Source: Clostridia bacterium
Lineage (GTDB): Bacteria > Bacillota > Clostridia > Oscillospirales > CAG-272
Reading direction: 5' to 3'
Assembly (NCBI GenBank): GCA_017463125.1
Contig: JAFTPV010000018.1
Location: 1-64,000 of the forward strand
Length of the DNA: 64,000 bases
In this document: in pieces, positions 33,416 to 43,333 of the stretch
How positions within the stretch are numbered: the first letter of the stretch is position 1
Layout of the letters: the number at the start of each line of letters is the position of its first letter
Translations under genes and position numbers: made by a program
The notes under the pieces: generated by a model
Told to the model about the DNA's origin: nothing
The model's database searches: none
What the model saw: only the letters and a program-made list of their open reading frames with translations

Positions 33416-34173
33416 GGCTTGATGTTTTTTTGTTTGACAAAGGACTTGCGAAGAGCAGGACAGAGGCGAAAAATTTGATTCAATCTTCCTCCGTAACGGT
33501 CGACGGCCGTGTCGTTACCAAGCCGTCCTTTGATATTGAAGAAACGGTTTCCGATGTTCAGGTGAACACCGATATGATTAAATATGCGAGCCGTGCAGGC
33601 TTTAAGCTCGAAGCGGCACTTTCTGCCTTTGATATATCCGTACGTTCAAAAAAAGCACTTGATATTGGGGCCTCCAGCGGTGGATTTACCGATTGTCTGC
33701 TTCAAAACGGCGCTTTGCACGTTATCGCTTTGGATTCCGGAAAGGATCAGCTTGTGGATTTTTTAAGACGCGACGGCAGAGTAACCGTTATAGAAAATTA
33801 TAATGCAAGATATTTGAGAGCTTCTGATCTGCAATATATTCCCGATATTATAGTAATGGACGTTTCATTTATATCGGCTACGTATATTATCCAGCCGATT
33901 TTTGACTGTCTTGCCTCTGGCGGCGATTTTATCTGCCTTATAAAACCGCAGTTCGAGGTTGGTAAGTTCGGTCTTTCCAAGGGCGGAATAGTAAAAAATG
34001 ATAAGCTTAGAAAAGAGGCCGTCGGTAAGGTTTTGGACTTTGCAAGGGCTGTTGGCTTTTGTGCTATGGGCGTTATAGAATCACCCATAGCAGGAGGCGA
34101 CGGAAACATAGAATTTTTGGCACATTTTATAAAAGAGGAAAGCTCTGATGAAAAAGATTATACTTGTCCCTAA
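33412..34173 (+). CDS. tlyA: TlyA-type rRNA 2'-O-methyltransferase
   Basis: 253 residues. An S4 RNA-binding domain occupies residues 1-60 (MRLDVFLFDKGLAKSRTEAK), followed by an FtsJ-like SAM methyltransferase (ALDIGASSGGFTDCLLQNGA near 82; DIIVMDVSFIS; ICLIKPQFEVG). Characterised TlyA methylates cytidines of 16S and/or 23S rRNA. The position between xseB and nadK/argR/recN is the standard Firmicutes cluster. Confidence 0.93.
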   Translation: MRLDVFLFDKGLAKSRTEAKNLIQSSSVTVDGRVVTKPSFDIEETVSDVQVNTDMIKYASRAGFKLEAALSAFDISVRSKKALDIGASSGGFTDCLLQNGALHVIALDSGKDQLVDFLRRDGRVTVIENYNARYLRASDLQYIPDIIVMDVSFISATYIIQPIFDCLASGGDFICLIKPQFEVGKFGLSKGGIVKNDKLRKEAVGKVLDFARAVGFCAMGVIESPIAGGDGNIEFLAHFIKEESSDEKDYTCP

Positions 34174-35005
34174 TCCAAATAAAGATGAGTCGTTAATGGT
34201 AACGGCCGCTGTGATAAAAAAGCTGTTATCTCTCGGCTTTTTACCTTGTCTTGAAAGAAAATTCGTTGAGGTAGAGAAGAGCGGAGCAGAGATGTTTGAT
34301 ACTCCGCCTGCTGATGCCGAGCTTTTGATAGTTCTAGGAGGTGACGGCTCGGTAATAGACGCATCACGACTTGCTATCGGGCTTGATATACCTCTTCTTG
34401 GTATAAATCTCGGCAAGGTGGGATATTTGAGCGAGGTTGAAACGCAGAACATTGACGTTCTTGACAGACTTGCAACCGGTGATTATAAGATTGAAAATAA
34501 AATGCTTTTAACGGTTGAGAAATACTCTTCAAACGGCGCTCATGAGGTTTCAACGAGAGATGCGGTAAACGACGTCGTATTTTCTCATGAGGATTATTTC
34601 GGAATTTCGGATTTCAAGCTTGAAAATTCAAACGGAGATAGGCTTATTTACCGTGCTGACGGTTTGATTTTGGCAACACCACAGGGTTCAACCGCATATT
34701 CGCTCTCTGCGGGCGGTCCTATCGTGGCTCACGACCTTGATTCCATTACCGTAACTCCGGTTTGCCCTCATTCCTTCTTTAATCGTTCTATAATATACGG
34801 TAAGGACGAATGTATCAAAATATCGAATTCGGGAGAGGCTGTTCTCAACGTCAGCGTTGACGGCAGACTTTTTGCTAAAATTTCCGAAGGAGAATGGTGT
34901 GTTGTAAAAAAGAGTGATACCCGCATTAAAATGTTGACATTCTGCGAGAACAATATGCTATCTGTTCTTTTCAAAAAAATCAAGGTGCTTGACGGTACTG
35001 TATAA
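34148..35005 (+). CDS. nadK: NAD kinase
   Basis: It phosphorylates NAD to NADP. 285 residues with the GGDGS motif near 65, GINLGKVGYLSE near 95, the DGLILATPQGSTAYSLSAGGP segment in pieces near 177, and VCPHSFFNRS near 206. Its start lies 26 bases inside tlyA, in another frame, preceded by AGAGGAAAG. Confidence 0.96.
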   Translation: MKKIILVPNPNKDESLMVTAAVIKKLLSLGFLPCLERKFVEVEKSGAEMFDTPPADAELLIVLGGDGSVIDASRLAIGLDIPLLGINLGKVGYLSEVETQNIDVLDRLATGDYKIENKMLLTVEKYSSNGAHEVSTRDAVNDVVFSHEDYFGISDFKLENSNGDRLIYRADGLILATPQGSTAYSLSAGGPIVAHDLDSITVTPVCPHSFFNRSIIYGKDECIKISNSGEAVLNVSVDGRLFAKISEGEWCVVKKSDTRIKMLTFCENNMLSVLFKKIKVLDGTV

Positions 35006-35035
35006 AGATCTATAAAAGAAAGGAGTATTTATCAG

Positions 35036-35497
35036 ATGAAAAATGCAAGACAACAGAAAATTTTAGAGCTGATTGAGAAATATGACATAGATACGCAAGA
35101 AACGCTCATAAACCGTCTTAAAGAAAACGGATACAACGTTACACAGACGACCATATCCCGTGATATAAGGCAGCTTAATCTTGTAAAAGGAGTGAGCTCG
35201 AAGGGGGAATATAAATACGTTGCTCCCGGTGCAAGACGGACGGACAGCATTCCCGTTTTAAGCTCTGCCATTACCGACTCGGTGATAAAAATTGCCGCAG
35301 CAGGTAACATAGTTGTCGTCAGGACGTTTTCCGGTATGGCAAACGCGTTGGCGGTTTGTGTTGATTCCTTACATCACGACGACATTGTTGGCAGCGTTGC
35401 AGGTGACGACACTATTTTGCTTGTAGTAAACGACAACGAATCTGCGACAAATCTTGCCTCGGAGCTCAGAGCGGCATTTGGTAAAAATAAAGCATAA
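35036..35497 (+). CDS. argR: Arginine repressor ArgR
   Basis: 153 residues. The N-terminal winged helix contains ETLINRLKENGYNVTQTTIS and RDIRQLNL. The C-terminal hexamerisation and arginine-binding domain has VVVRTFSGMANALAVCVD and GSVAGDDTILLV with the Asp-Asp pair. It controls arginine metabolism genes, none of which lies in this window. The start follows AAAGGAG. Confidence 0.96.
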   Translation: MKNARQQKILELIEKYDIDTQETLINRLKENGYNVTQTTISRDIRQLNLVKGVSSKGEYKYVAPGARRTDSIPVLSSAITDSVIKIAAAGNIVVVRTFSGMANALAVCVDSLHHDDIVGSVAGDDTILLVVNDNESATNLASELRAAFGKNKA

Positions 35498-35511
35498 GTG
35501 GGGATGAAACG

Positions 35512-37206
35512 GTGCTGATTTCTTTACATATTGAAAATATTGCCGTTATTAAATCGGTTGATTTTGATTTTGATAGCGGGTTCATAGCTCTCACAGGTGA
35601 GACAGGCGCAGGAAAATCGATAGTAATAGACAGCATAAATTATCTTCTTGGTGGCAAGGCGGAGCGTGAGCTTATACGTACGGGTGCCGAGTCAGGCATG
35701 GTCAGTGCACTCTTTGGAGATATGAGTGATGCTACCTTAAGTAAGCTTTCTGATTTCGGTATTGAAGCGGCGGACGACGGTACGCTGCTAATTCAGAGAA
35801 CTCTCAGCTTCTCCGGACATTCGAGGATAAACGTTAACGGCAGGGCTGTCAGCGCCTCGGTTTTGAAATCCATAACACCGTATCTCATCACAGTACACGG
35901 ACAGAGTGATACGTCACAGCTTGTGGATCCCGGAAGCCACCTTGAGCTTCTTGATACTTACGCCGGTACGAAGGAGCTACTTACCGAGTACAAGTCTTCT
36001 TATCAAAGGCTGGAAAAGGTCAGGAAGGATATCAGGGAGATTACCGAAAAAGCTGCGGAGTCGGAGAGAAAAAAGGAAATTCTTGAATATCAGATAAACG
36101 ATATAGACGCGCTCGCGCTTCATGCCGGAGAGGAAGAAGAGCTTGTAGACAAGAAGGTAAAGATCAAAAACAGTGAAAAGATTACCAAAAACTCCGAGTT
36201 CGTTTTTAAGGCACTGAAGGGAAGCGAAAAGGGCAGCGTATCATATCTTCTTGATAGAAGCGCAACGGCACTCTCACAGATTTCCGACGTTGTTGCCGAT
36301 TTTTCCGATTATTCCGAAAGAATACGAGATATATTATATCAGATTGACGATATTGCCGAGGAGGTCTACGCTGTTTTATCGGACATCGCGGAGGATCCTA
36401 CCGAAACGCTTAACGATATAGAATCCAGACTTGATAAAATTTCAAAGCTGAAGAGAAAATACGGACTTACCGTAGAGGAGGTTCTGCGTTTCCGCGACAG
36501 AGCAGCCGAGGAGCTTGAAACGCTTGAGAATTCCGACGGAATCCTTAAGGCTCTTGAAAAAGAGGAGCGCGCCTGCTACGATGAGGCACTTAACTTGGCA
36601 AATCAACTTCATCAAAGACGGCTTCAAGCTGTTCGGGAACTTGAAGAGAAGGTAAAGGACACACTTGAGTTTCTTGATATGCCAAAGGTCGTGTTCTTTA
36701 TATCTATTAAAGAGTCGTTCAAAAATGAAGAAAAGGTTCTCGGTGCAGAAGGTTCTGATAACGTTGAATTTTATATAAGCGCCAACAGGGGAGCGGAGGC
36801 TCAACCGCTTTCAAAAATTGCATCGGGCGGTGAGCTGTCAAGAATTATGCTTGCGCTGAAATCTGTTATAGCGGATAAAGACGGCGTGCCTACGCTGATC
36901 TATGACGAAATAGATACAGGCGTTTCGGGTAAAACGGCAAGAAAGATAGGCATTAAAATGCTCTCTCTTTCAAAAAGCACCCAGCTCTTCTGCGTAACGC
37001 ACAGTGCGCAGATAGCATCTCTTGCGGATATGCATTTCCTAATCAGTAAAAGTGACGTTGGCGCAATGACCGAAACTACGGTGCGCGTTCTTGACGAAGA
37101 GGGACGCATTTCCGAGCTTTCGAGAATCCTCGGCGGTATTGATATTACCGAATCCCAGAGGGCTGCCGCAATTGATATGCTTAAGGAAAAACCGCAGTAC
37201 ATTTAA
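35512..37206 (+). CDS. recN: DNA repair protein RecN
   Basis: SMC-like ATPase of double-strand break repair. 564 residues: Walker A GETGAGKS at 29-36, a long central coiled coil (about 150-360), the signature ASGGELSRIMLALK near 437, and Walker B TLIYDEIDTGVSG near 462. GTG start at 35512 after GGGGA. It is 14 bp after argR, the classic argR-recN pair. Confidence 0.96.
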   Translation: MLISLHIENIAVIKSVDFDFDSGFIALTGETGAGKSIVIDSINYLLGGKAERELIRTGAESGMVSALFGDMSDATLSKLSDFGIEAADDGTLLIQRTLSFSGHSRINVNGRAVSASVLKSITPYLITVHGQSDTSQLVDPGSHLELLDTYAGTKELLTEYKSSYQRLEKVRKDIREITEKAAESERKKEILEYQINDIDALALHAGEEEELVDKKVKIKNSEKITKNSEFVFKALKGSEKGSVSYLLDRSATALSQISDVVADFSDYSERIRDILYQIDDIAEEVYAVLSDIAEDPTETLNDIESRLDKISKLKRKYGLTVEEVLRFRDRAAEELETLENSDGILKALEKEERACYDEALNLANQLHQRRLQAVRELEEKVKDTLEFLDMPKVVFFISIKESFKNEEKVLGAEGSDNVEFYISANRGAEAQPLSKIASGGELSRIMLALKSVIADKDGVPTLIYDEIDTGVSGKTARKIGIKMLSLSKSTQLFCVTHSAQIASLADMHFLISKSDVGAMTETTVRVLDEEGRISELSRILGGIDITESQRAAAIDMLKEKPQYI

Positions 37207-37219
37207 TATAGGAGGTGTC

Positions 37220-38125
37220 ATGCTTGAGTATATAAAGGGTTATCTCAAGGCAAATGACGTCGAATATAAAGAGAATTATAACTTAAGTAAAATATCGCAT
37301 ATTCGCACGGGCGGTAAAGCGAAAATGTTAATTCTGCCCAAAAACAAACCTGAGTTTTTGCATATTCTCGATTTTTTAAGAACGTGCCAGCAGGATTACA
37401 CGGTCGTTGGAGGAATGTCTAATATCCTTCCGTGCGACAAGGGATATGATGGCATAATTATAAAAACCGACAGAATATCTAAATTAAGCATCGACGGTGG
37501 GGGCGTGTATGCGGAATGCGGAAAACTTTTTCCTTCTTTGTCACGCACGTTTATTGATGCCGGTCTTTCCGGTGCGGAGAGGCTTGCGGGAATTCCTGGA
37601 ACTCTCGGAGGTATGATAGCGGGAAATGCGGGTGCCTTTGGCTGTGAGATTTCTCATCTTGCCGTGAGCATTGAGGCTTATGATAAAAATAGCGGTGACG
37701 TAGTCGTTATAGATGCATCTGACGCCGATTTTTCATACAGGCACAGTATTTTTTCAGACGGTGGTATGATAGTTCTTTCTGCTGTTTTACAGCTTTGCGA
37801 GGCTGATTCTTATGACGTTTATGAGGAAACGCAGAGATATCGTTCCCGCCGAAGAGCGAGTCAGCCATACGGCTTACCTTCGCTAGGCAGCATTTTCAAA
37901 AAGCCGTCGGCAGACGTTTTCGTTGGGAAAATGATTGAGGACTTGGGATTAAAGGGGCTTACCGTCGGCGGCGCTCAAATATCCGAAAAGCACGCAGGCT
38001 TCATCGTTAATATCGGGGGTGCTGTCAGCGCAGACGTCGTGTCCCTTATAAATACCGTGCTTACGGTGGTGTATGAAAAATACGGAGTTATGCTCGAGCT
38101 TGAAATTATACCGCTGGGATTTTGA
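37220..38125 (+). CDS. murB: UDP-N-acetylenolpyruvoylglucosamine reductase
   Basis: FAD enzyme that reduces the enolpyruvyl group to make UDP-MurNAc. 301 residues: SKISHIRTGGKAKML, VVGGMSNILPCDKG (FAD loop, with Met for the usual Gly-Ser), GIPGTLGGMIAGNAGAFG, YRSRRRASQP, GSIFKKP with the catalytic Ser, and the C-terminal Glu near 295. The frame is open further upstream, but the ATG at 37220 has GGAGGT 4 bases ahead. Confidence 0.95.
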   Translation: MLEYIKGYLKANDVEYKENYNLSKISHIRTGGKAKMLILPKNKPEFLHILDFLRTCQQDYTVVGGMSNILPCDKGYDGIIIKTDRISKLSIDGGGVYAECGKLFPSLSRTFIDAGLSGAERLAGIPGTLGGMIAGNAGAFGCEISHLAVSIEAYDKNSGDVVVIDASDADFSYRHSIFSDGGMIVLSAVLQLCEADSYDVYEETQRYRSRRRASQPYGLPSLGSIFKKPSADVFVGKMIEDLGLKGLTVGGAQISEKHAGFIVNIGGAVSADVVSLINTVLTVVYEKYGVMLELEIIPLGF

Positions 38126-38171
38126 TTCTGCCCCAAATTTAGTTCATCTTTTTAGCAGAATGGAGAAATTT

Positions 38172-39056
38172 ATGTCTTTTTCATCTGAACAAAAAGAAAA
38201 TATCATTTCACAAATATATAAGCCGTGCTGCCGAAAAGCTATGCTTTCGGGTATACTTTTTTCAAAGGCTGCTTCTGTTGACGGATTAATAAAAATAAAT
38301 GTTGAAAAAGAAGAAACGGCGGTATTCATAGCAAAGTTAATACGTGAATTTTATTCCATAGAGCCGAGAATTTTTCGCGAGAGCTGCGGCGGGCGATATT
38401 ACGCCATCACCTTTTCTTCAAAATCGTGCTTAAAATATCTCGATTCCATATACGATTCAAAGGAGCTTTATAATCCTAAGTGTCAGAGCTGTCTGTCCTC
38501 GCTTTTGCGCGGCGTGTTTTTGGCATCCGGCAAAATTTCCGATCCGGGTAAGCAGTATTCAATGGAATTCAGCCTTGGTGACAGATCGATAATCTTTGCG
38601 GATTTTTTATCGGAGTACGGAGTGGTACCGCTCATTTCGTATAAGAAAAGCGGAACGGTTGCGTATTTTAAGAGTAGCTCTATGATAGAAGAGTTTTGTG
38701 CTTTGGCATCAATGAACAGAGTCATGTTCACGCTTTTCAACGCTAGGGCAGAGGGCGAGATGCGCAGAAGCGTCAGCAGGAGAATAAATTGCGAAACAAA
38801 TAATATTGCCAAGGCGGTAAACGCCGCCGCAAAGCAAATAGATATGATCTCGAGGCTCGATGAGGCGAATTTACTTTCCTCATTACCCGAGGAGCTCGAG
38901 ACTACGGCAAGACTTCGCCTTGCGAATAAAGACCTGTCGCTTGCACAGCTTGCGGCAATAGCCGTTCCTCCTATCTCGAAGCCGGGACTTTCGCATAGAC
39001 TAAAAAAGATTATGGAGCTTGGAACACAGCTTCTTCATAAAAATTCAGAAAATTAA
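38172..39056 (+). CDS. whiA: DNA-binding protein WhiA
   Basis: 294 residues. The N-terminal part is a LAGLIDADG-homing-endonuclease-like fold (CLSSLLRGVFLASGKISDP). The C-terminal helix-turn-helix is clear: LPEELETTARLRLANKDLSLAQLA with SKPGLSHRLKKIMEL. In Firmicutes WhiA influences cell division and metabolism. The ATG at 38172 (MSFSSEQKE) follows TGGAGA and matches the family start. It directly follows murB; the usual rapZ and yvcK genes are not between them. Confidence 0.93.
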   Translation: MSFSSEQKENIISQIYKPCCRKAMLSGILFSKAASVDGLIKINVEKEETAVFIAKLIREFYSIEPRIFRESCGGRYYAITFSSKSCLKYLDSIYDSKELYNPKCQSCLSSLLRGVFLASGKISDPGKQYSMEFSLGDRSIIFADFLSEYGVVPLISYKKSGTVAYFKSSSMIEEFCALASMNRVMFTLFNARAEGEMRRSVSRRINCETNNIAKAVNAAAKQIDMISRLDEANLLSSLPEELETTARLRLANKDLSLAQLAAIAVPPISKPGLSHRLKKIMELGTQLLHKNSEN

Positions 39057-39070
39057 GAAAGGATAACGTC

Positions 39071-42000
39071 GTGGGAGAATTCGTTCACCTTCATCTTCAT
39101 ACAGAATATAGCCTGCTTGACGGTGCCGCAAAAATATCCGAAATAGCGGATAAGGCCATAGAGGACGGGCAGACTGCCGTTGCGATAACCGATCACGGCG
39201 TTATGTACGGCGCCGTTGAATTTTACCTTGCTTTGAAGGCAAAGGGAATAAAGCCTATTATAGGCTGCGAGGTGTACGTAGCGGAAAGATCCAGATTCAA
39301 AAAGGAAGGAAGGGCTGATTCCTCGGGAAACCACCTTGTTCTTCTTTGTAAAAACGAGATTGGCTACAAAAACCTCTGTTATATGGTATCCGAGAGCTTC
39401 ATAACAGGCTTTTATTCAAAGCCGCGTATTGATATGGAGCTTTTGCGCTCTCACAGCGAGGGGCTTATTGCGCTTTCTGCCTGTGTTGCCGGAAAGATCC
39501 CCTCGCTTTTGATTTCGGGGCAGGTTGAGGACGCAGAGGCGGCGGCACTTGAACTAAAGGAAATATTCGGAGAGGACTTTTATCTTGAGCTTCAGAGTCA
39601 CGGTCTTGACGAGGAGATGAAGATGAACTATGGCTTGAAGCTTATGAGCTCAAAGCTGGATATACCTCTCGTTGCTACAAATGACGTTCACTATCTTGAA
39701 AGACACGACGCCGAGATGCAAGCAACCCTCATTTGTATACAGACGAATAACGTTATCACCGAGGGCAGACCCTTGGGCTTTGAAACCAACGAGTTTTATT
39801 TTAAGTCAGCATCGGAAATGAAGGTTCTTTTTGCCGACGTACCTGAGGCTATTGAAAACACCGTCAAAATTGCCGAAAAGTGTAATTTTGATTTTGAGTT
39901 TGATAAGCTGCATTTGCCCGACTTTAAGCCTGAAAACGGTTTATCTCATAAGGATAAGCTACGAGAAGACGCCTACTTTGGATTTGACAGAAAAATTTCG
40001 GAGGGCAGGATCGTTTTTTCGGAGCATAAGAGGGAAGAATATGTAGAAAGAATCGAGTATGAGCTTTCTGTAATCGACAAAATGGGCTTTAACGCTTATT
40101 TCCTTATCGTCAGCGATTTTGTTTCCTTTGCAAAGAGAAGCGATATTCCCGTAGGTCCCGGGCGTGGCTCGGGTGCGGGAAGCCTGGTCGCCTTCTTGAT
40201 AGGTATAACCGACGTAGACCCGATAATATTTGATTTGCTTTTTGAGCGCTTTCTCAACCCTGAGCGAGTTTCAATGCCTGATTTCGATATTGATTTTTGC
40301 TACAACAGGCGTGAGGAGGTTATCGATTACGTAAAGCGCAAATACGGTGACGATAAGGTCGCGCAGATAGTAACCTTTGGTACTCTTGCTGCAAGAGCTG
40401 CCGTAAGGGATGTCGGACGGGCTTTAGGTATGCCGTACAGCAGGGTTGACACGGTTGCAAAGCTCGTGCCGTTTATGTGTCAGAGCATTGATACCGCTCT
40501 TGAGAGTCAGGAGCTTTTGAAGCTTTATGAAAGCGATAAGGATGTAAGGGAGCTTCTTGATATGAGCCGCCGCCTTGAAGGTATGCCAAGACACGCCTCA
40601 ACTCACGCGGCAGGCGTCGTAATTACGGAGAAGCCTACCTATGAGTACGTTCCGTTATCATACAGCGGCACAGGTGTCGTGACACAGTTTGATATGAATA
40701 CCGACGCAAAGCTCGGACTCGTTAAATTCGACTTTTTGGGTCTTAGGTATCTTACGGTTATAAGTGATGCCGAGCGAGCTATAAGAGAAAAAATACCGGA
40801 TTTTGATATCACAAAAATTCCTTTTGACGATAAGGAAACCTTTACTCTTTTGACGGAGGCAAAAACGGACGGAGTATTCCAGCTTGAGTCCGGCGGAATG
40901 AAGCAGGTTCTTACAAAGCTTGCGCCCTCCTGTCTTGAGGACATTATTGCCTGCGTTGCTCTTTATCGACCCGGACCTATGGATTCGATAGATACCTTTA
41001 TCGCGAGAAAGCACGGTGAGCAAAGCATTGAGTATAAGACGGACAAGCTGAAGCCTATCCTTGACGTAACGTACGGCTGTATCGTCTATCAGGAGCAGGT
41101 AATGCAGATATGCCGCAGTCTTGCGGGATATTCTTATGCCAAGGCTGATAACGTCCGCCGCGCTATGTCTAAAAAGAAGGCGTCCGTTATGCAGGCGGAG
41201 AGAGAAGGGTTTATCGCGGGTGTAACCGAGCGCGGCGTTTCTGCCGATGTTGCCGAGGATATATTTGAAGAGATGCTCGGCTTTGCCCAGTATGCGTTTA
41301 ACAAGAGCCACGCCACAGCCTACGGTATTTTATCTTACAGAACGGCTTATCTTAAGGCTCATTATCCATCGGAATATTTTGCGGCTCTTCTCACAAGCGT
41401 TCTTGATAATACCGTGAAGGTCAGGGATTATATTGCCGATGCCCAGCACTTCGGTGTTGACGTCCTACCGCCCGATATAAATTTCAGTAGGGAAACCTTC
41501 ACCACAGACGGTAAAAATATACGATTCGGACTTCTTGCTATTAAGAACGTCGGCCGTCAGTTTGCACGTGCGGTAATAGCTGAGCGAGAGAAGGGAAGGT
41601 TTGCGTCCTTTGATGAGTTCGTTTGCAGGCTGATAGATTCCGATATTAATAAGCGAACTCTGGAATCTATGATAAAGTGCGGAGTTTTTGATAGCCTTGG
41701 TGTAAAGCGCCGTGCGCTCATTGCCTGCTATGAGTCTATTCTGGACTCCGAGCATGATAAGATCAGAAATAATATTTCAGGTCAAATGGATCTGTTTACA
41801 GCAGTTTCCGCTGGCTCTGATACATCGTATCGTTATCCCGAAACGGAGGAGTATTCGTTAAAGGAGCTGCTTATTCTTGAGAAGGAAAGCTCCGGCATGT
41901 ATTTCTCCGGACATATAATAGATGGATTTTCCGAGCATTTATCCACCGTTTCGCCCGATAAGATATCGGATATTATTCAAGCGTCTTCAGAGGGCGGAGC

Positions 42001-42541
42001 AGATGAACTTAAGGAAAAATATTTTGACCGTTCACGAGTTAAAATTGCCGGAATCATAACCTCAAGACGTACCAAGATTATTAAAAATGGCGATACTATG
42101 GCCTTCGTAACCCTCGAGGATAGATATGCTGAAATAGAGGTTATAGTATTTGCAAGACAGTATAATCAGTGCGCTGATATGCTGAAGGAGGATAATGCGG
42201 TTATCATAGAAGGCACTTTATCGGTTGACGAGGGCGAGGAGCCGAAGATCCTACTTTACTCGATAGATCGGTTGCGCGAAAACGGCGAAGCTGCTATCAA
42301 GGAGCCGGAAGATAAAAGGACCGAGGCGCGTTTCTATATAAGGGTTGATTCTCTTACCGATCCGAAAATCGACAAAATTTATAGAATTGCAGCTCTTAAC
42401 AGAGGTGATAAACAAGTCGTTCTTTATGATCAGAGTACTAAAAAGTATTCCGTTATGAAGGACATACTCATTTCCTCCGATGATAGAGTAAGAGAACGGT
42501 TATCTTCTATTTTTTCGCCGCAAAATGTTGTTTTTAAGTAA
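39071..42541 (+). CDS. dnaE: DNA polymerase III subunit alpha (DnaE type)
   Basis: 1156 residues. An N-terminal PHP domain with intact metal motifs (HLHLHTEYSLLDG; ITDHGVMYG), the catalytic palm with GPGRGSGAGSLVAF near 365 and PDFDIDFCYNRR near 402, a helix-hairpin-helix region (about 770-850), and a C-terminal OB-fold near 980-1060. In Firmicutes DnaE works beside PolC, which is not in this window. GTG start after GAAAGGA. It closes the long nusB-dnaE run. Confidence 0.97.
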   Translation: MGEFVHLHLHTEYSLLDGAAKISEIADKAIEDGQTAVAITDHGVMYGAVEFYLALKAKGIKPIIGCEVYVAERSRFKKEGRADSSGNHLVLLCKNEIGYKNLCYMVSESFITGFYSKPRIDMELLRSHSEGLIALSACVAGKIPSLLISGQVEDAEAAALELKEIFGEDFYLELQSHGLDEEMKMNYGLKLMSSKLDIPLVATNDVHYLERHDAEMQATLICIQTNNVITEGRPLGFETNEFYFKSASEMKVLFADVPEAIENTVKIAEKCNFDFEFDKLHLPDFKPENGLSHKDKLREDAYFGFDRKISEGRIVFSEHKREEYVERIEYELSVIDKMGFNAYFLIVSDFVSFAKRSDIPVGPGRGSGAGSLVAFLIGITDVDPIIFDLLFERFLNPERVSMPDFDIDFCYNRREEVIDYVKRKYGDDKVAQIVTFGTLAARAAVRDVGRALGMPYSRVDTVAKLVPFMCQSIDTALESQELLKLYESDKDVRELLDMSRRLEGMPRHASTHAAGVVITEKPTYEYVPLSYSGTGVVTQFDMNTDAKLGLVKFDFLGLRYLTVISDAERAIREKIPDFDITKIPFDDKETFTLLTEAKTDGVFQLESGGMKQVLTKLAPSCLEDIIACVALYRPGPMDSIDTFIARKHGEQSIEYKTDKLKPILDVTYGCIVYQEQVMQICRSLAGYSYAKADNVRRAMSKKKASVMQAEREGFIAGVTERGVSADVAEDIFEEMLGFAQYAFNKSHATAYGILSYRTAYLKAHYPSEYFAALLTSVLDNTVKVRDYIADAQHFGVDVLPPDINFSRETFTTDGKNIRFGLLAIKNVGRQFARAVIAEREKGRFASFDEFVCRLIDSDINKRTLESMIKCGVFDSLGVKRRALIACYESILDSEHDKIRNNISGQMDLFTAVSAGSDTSYRYPETEEYSLKELLILEKESSGMYFSGHIIDGFSEHLSTVSPDKISDIIQASSEGGADELKEKYFDRSRVKIAGIITSRRTKIIKNGDTMAFVTLEDRYAEIEVIVFARQYNQCADMLKEDNAVIIEGTLSVDEGEEPKILLYSIDRLRENGEAAIKEPEDKRTEARFYIRVDSLTDPKIDKIYRIAALNRGDKQVVLYDQSTKKYSVMKDILISSDDRVRERLSSIFSPQNVVFK

Positions 42542-42550
42542 TCGCGAGTA

Positions 42551-42579
42551 TTGACATGTTCATATTTTTATATTATAAT
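42551..42579 (+). promoter_or_regulatory. Consensus SigA promoter of the cvpA-like gene
   Basis: TTGACA (42551-42556), 17 bases, TATAAT (42574-42579): both boxes perfect. Confidence 0.85.
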
Positions 42580-42620
42580 ATTTGTAGAGTACAAACTTTT
42601 AATGAAAGGAGAGTCAAATT

Positions 42621-43307
42621 ATGATTTTGGCTATTTTTGTTGACCTGTTGCTGCTTGGCGTTATTGCCTTCGGTGTTTACTACGGCGTAACAAAAGGATT
42701 TGTCAGCATGGCTGTTAAACCCTTTAAGACTGCTGCGTCTGTTGCTTTCGCTTACGCTTGCTGTCCTTGCTTTGCGGATCTTATCGTCGTTCCGATAATA
42801 AAGGCTCCTATAACGGGCTACGTAAGTGATTTTATGTATAAGAATATGTCGGGAGTAACTCCGGAAACGGCTGCAGGTGAGCTACCGACTCTTCTTAAGA
42901 TGGCTGCGGCCGCTTTTAACGTTAATATAGCCGACGGCTCGGTTAGCAGTGAAAATTATCTTGACCAGCTTGTGAATACCGTAACGAGTCCTGTCGTTAA
43001 CGTGATTGCCGTAATTATTTCTGCGATAGCACTCTTCTTTATCGGAAGGCTTCTTTTCAACCTTGCGTTCTTCCTCTTGAATAAGTTCTGCAACGCCGGC
43101 CTTCTCGGGAAAATCAATAAAACTCTCGGCATGATTTTTGGAATATTCATTTTCGTTCTTATATCGTGGGGACTTGCGGTAGTACTTTCTCTTATCTTCA
43201 ATCTTCCCGTTTTCGACGGAAACGAGCTTATCTCGTCGTTTGAAGGATTCATACTTTATAAATTCTTTAACGCATTCAATCCTTTGGAGCTGTTATTGAG
43301 CTTCTAA
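42621..43307 (+). CDS. CvpA-like membrane protein
   Basis: 228 residues with hydrophobic segments at about 3-25, 30-50, 125-150 and 172-195, an arrangement like CvpA (colicin V production protein) with an extended loop between the second and third. GVYYGVTKGFVSM at the start is CvpA-like. Function in Firmicutes is unclear; links to peptidoglycan and stress have been reported for CvpA proteins. ATG after AAAGGAGAG. clpE-like follows by 26 bp. Confidence 0.7.
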   Translation: MILAIFVDLLLLGVIAFGVYYGVTKGFVSMAVKPFKTAASVAFAYACCPCFADLIVVPIIKAPITGYVSDFMYKNMSGVTPETAAGELPTLLKMAAAAFNVNIADGSVSSENYLDQLVNTVTSPVVNVIAVIISAIALFFIGRLLFNLAFFLLNKFCNAGLLGKINKTLGMIFGIFIFVLISWGLAVVLSLIFNLPVFDGNELISSFEGFILYKFFNAFNPLELLLSF

Positions 43308-43333
43308 ATTTAGTATTTTTTAGGTGATTTTTA

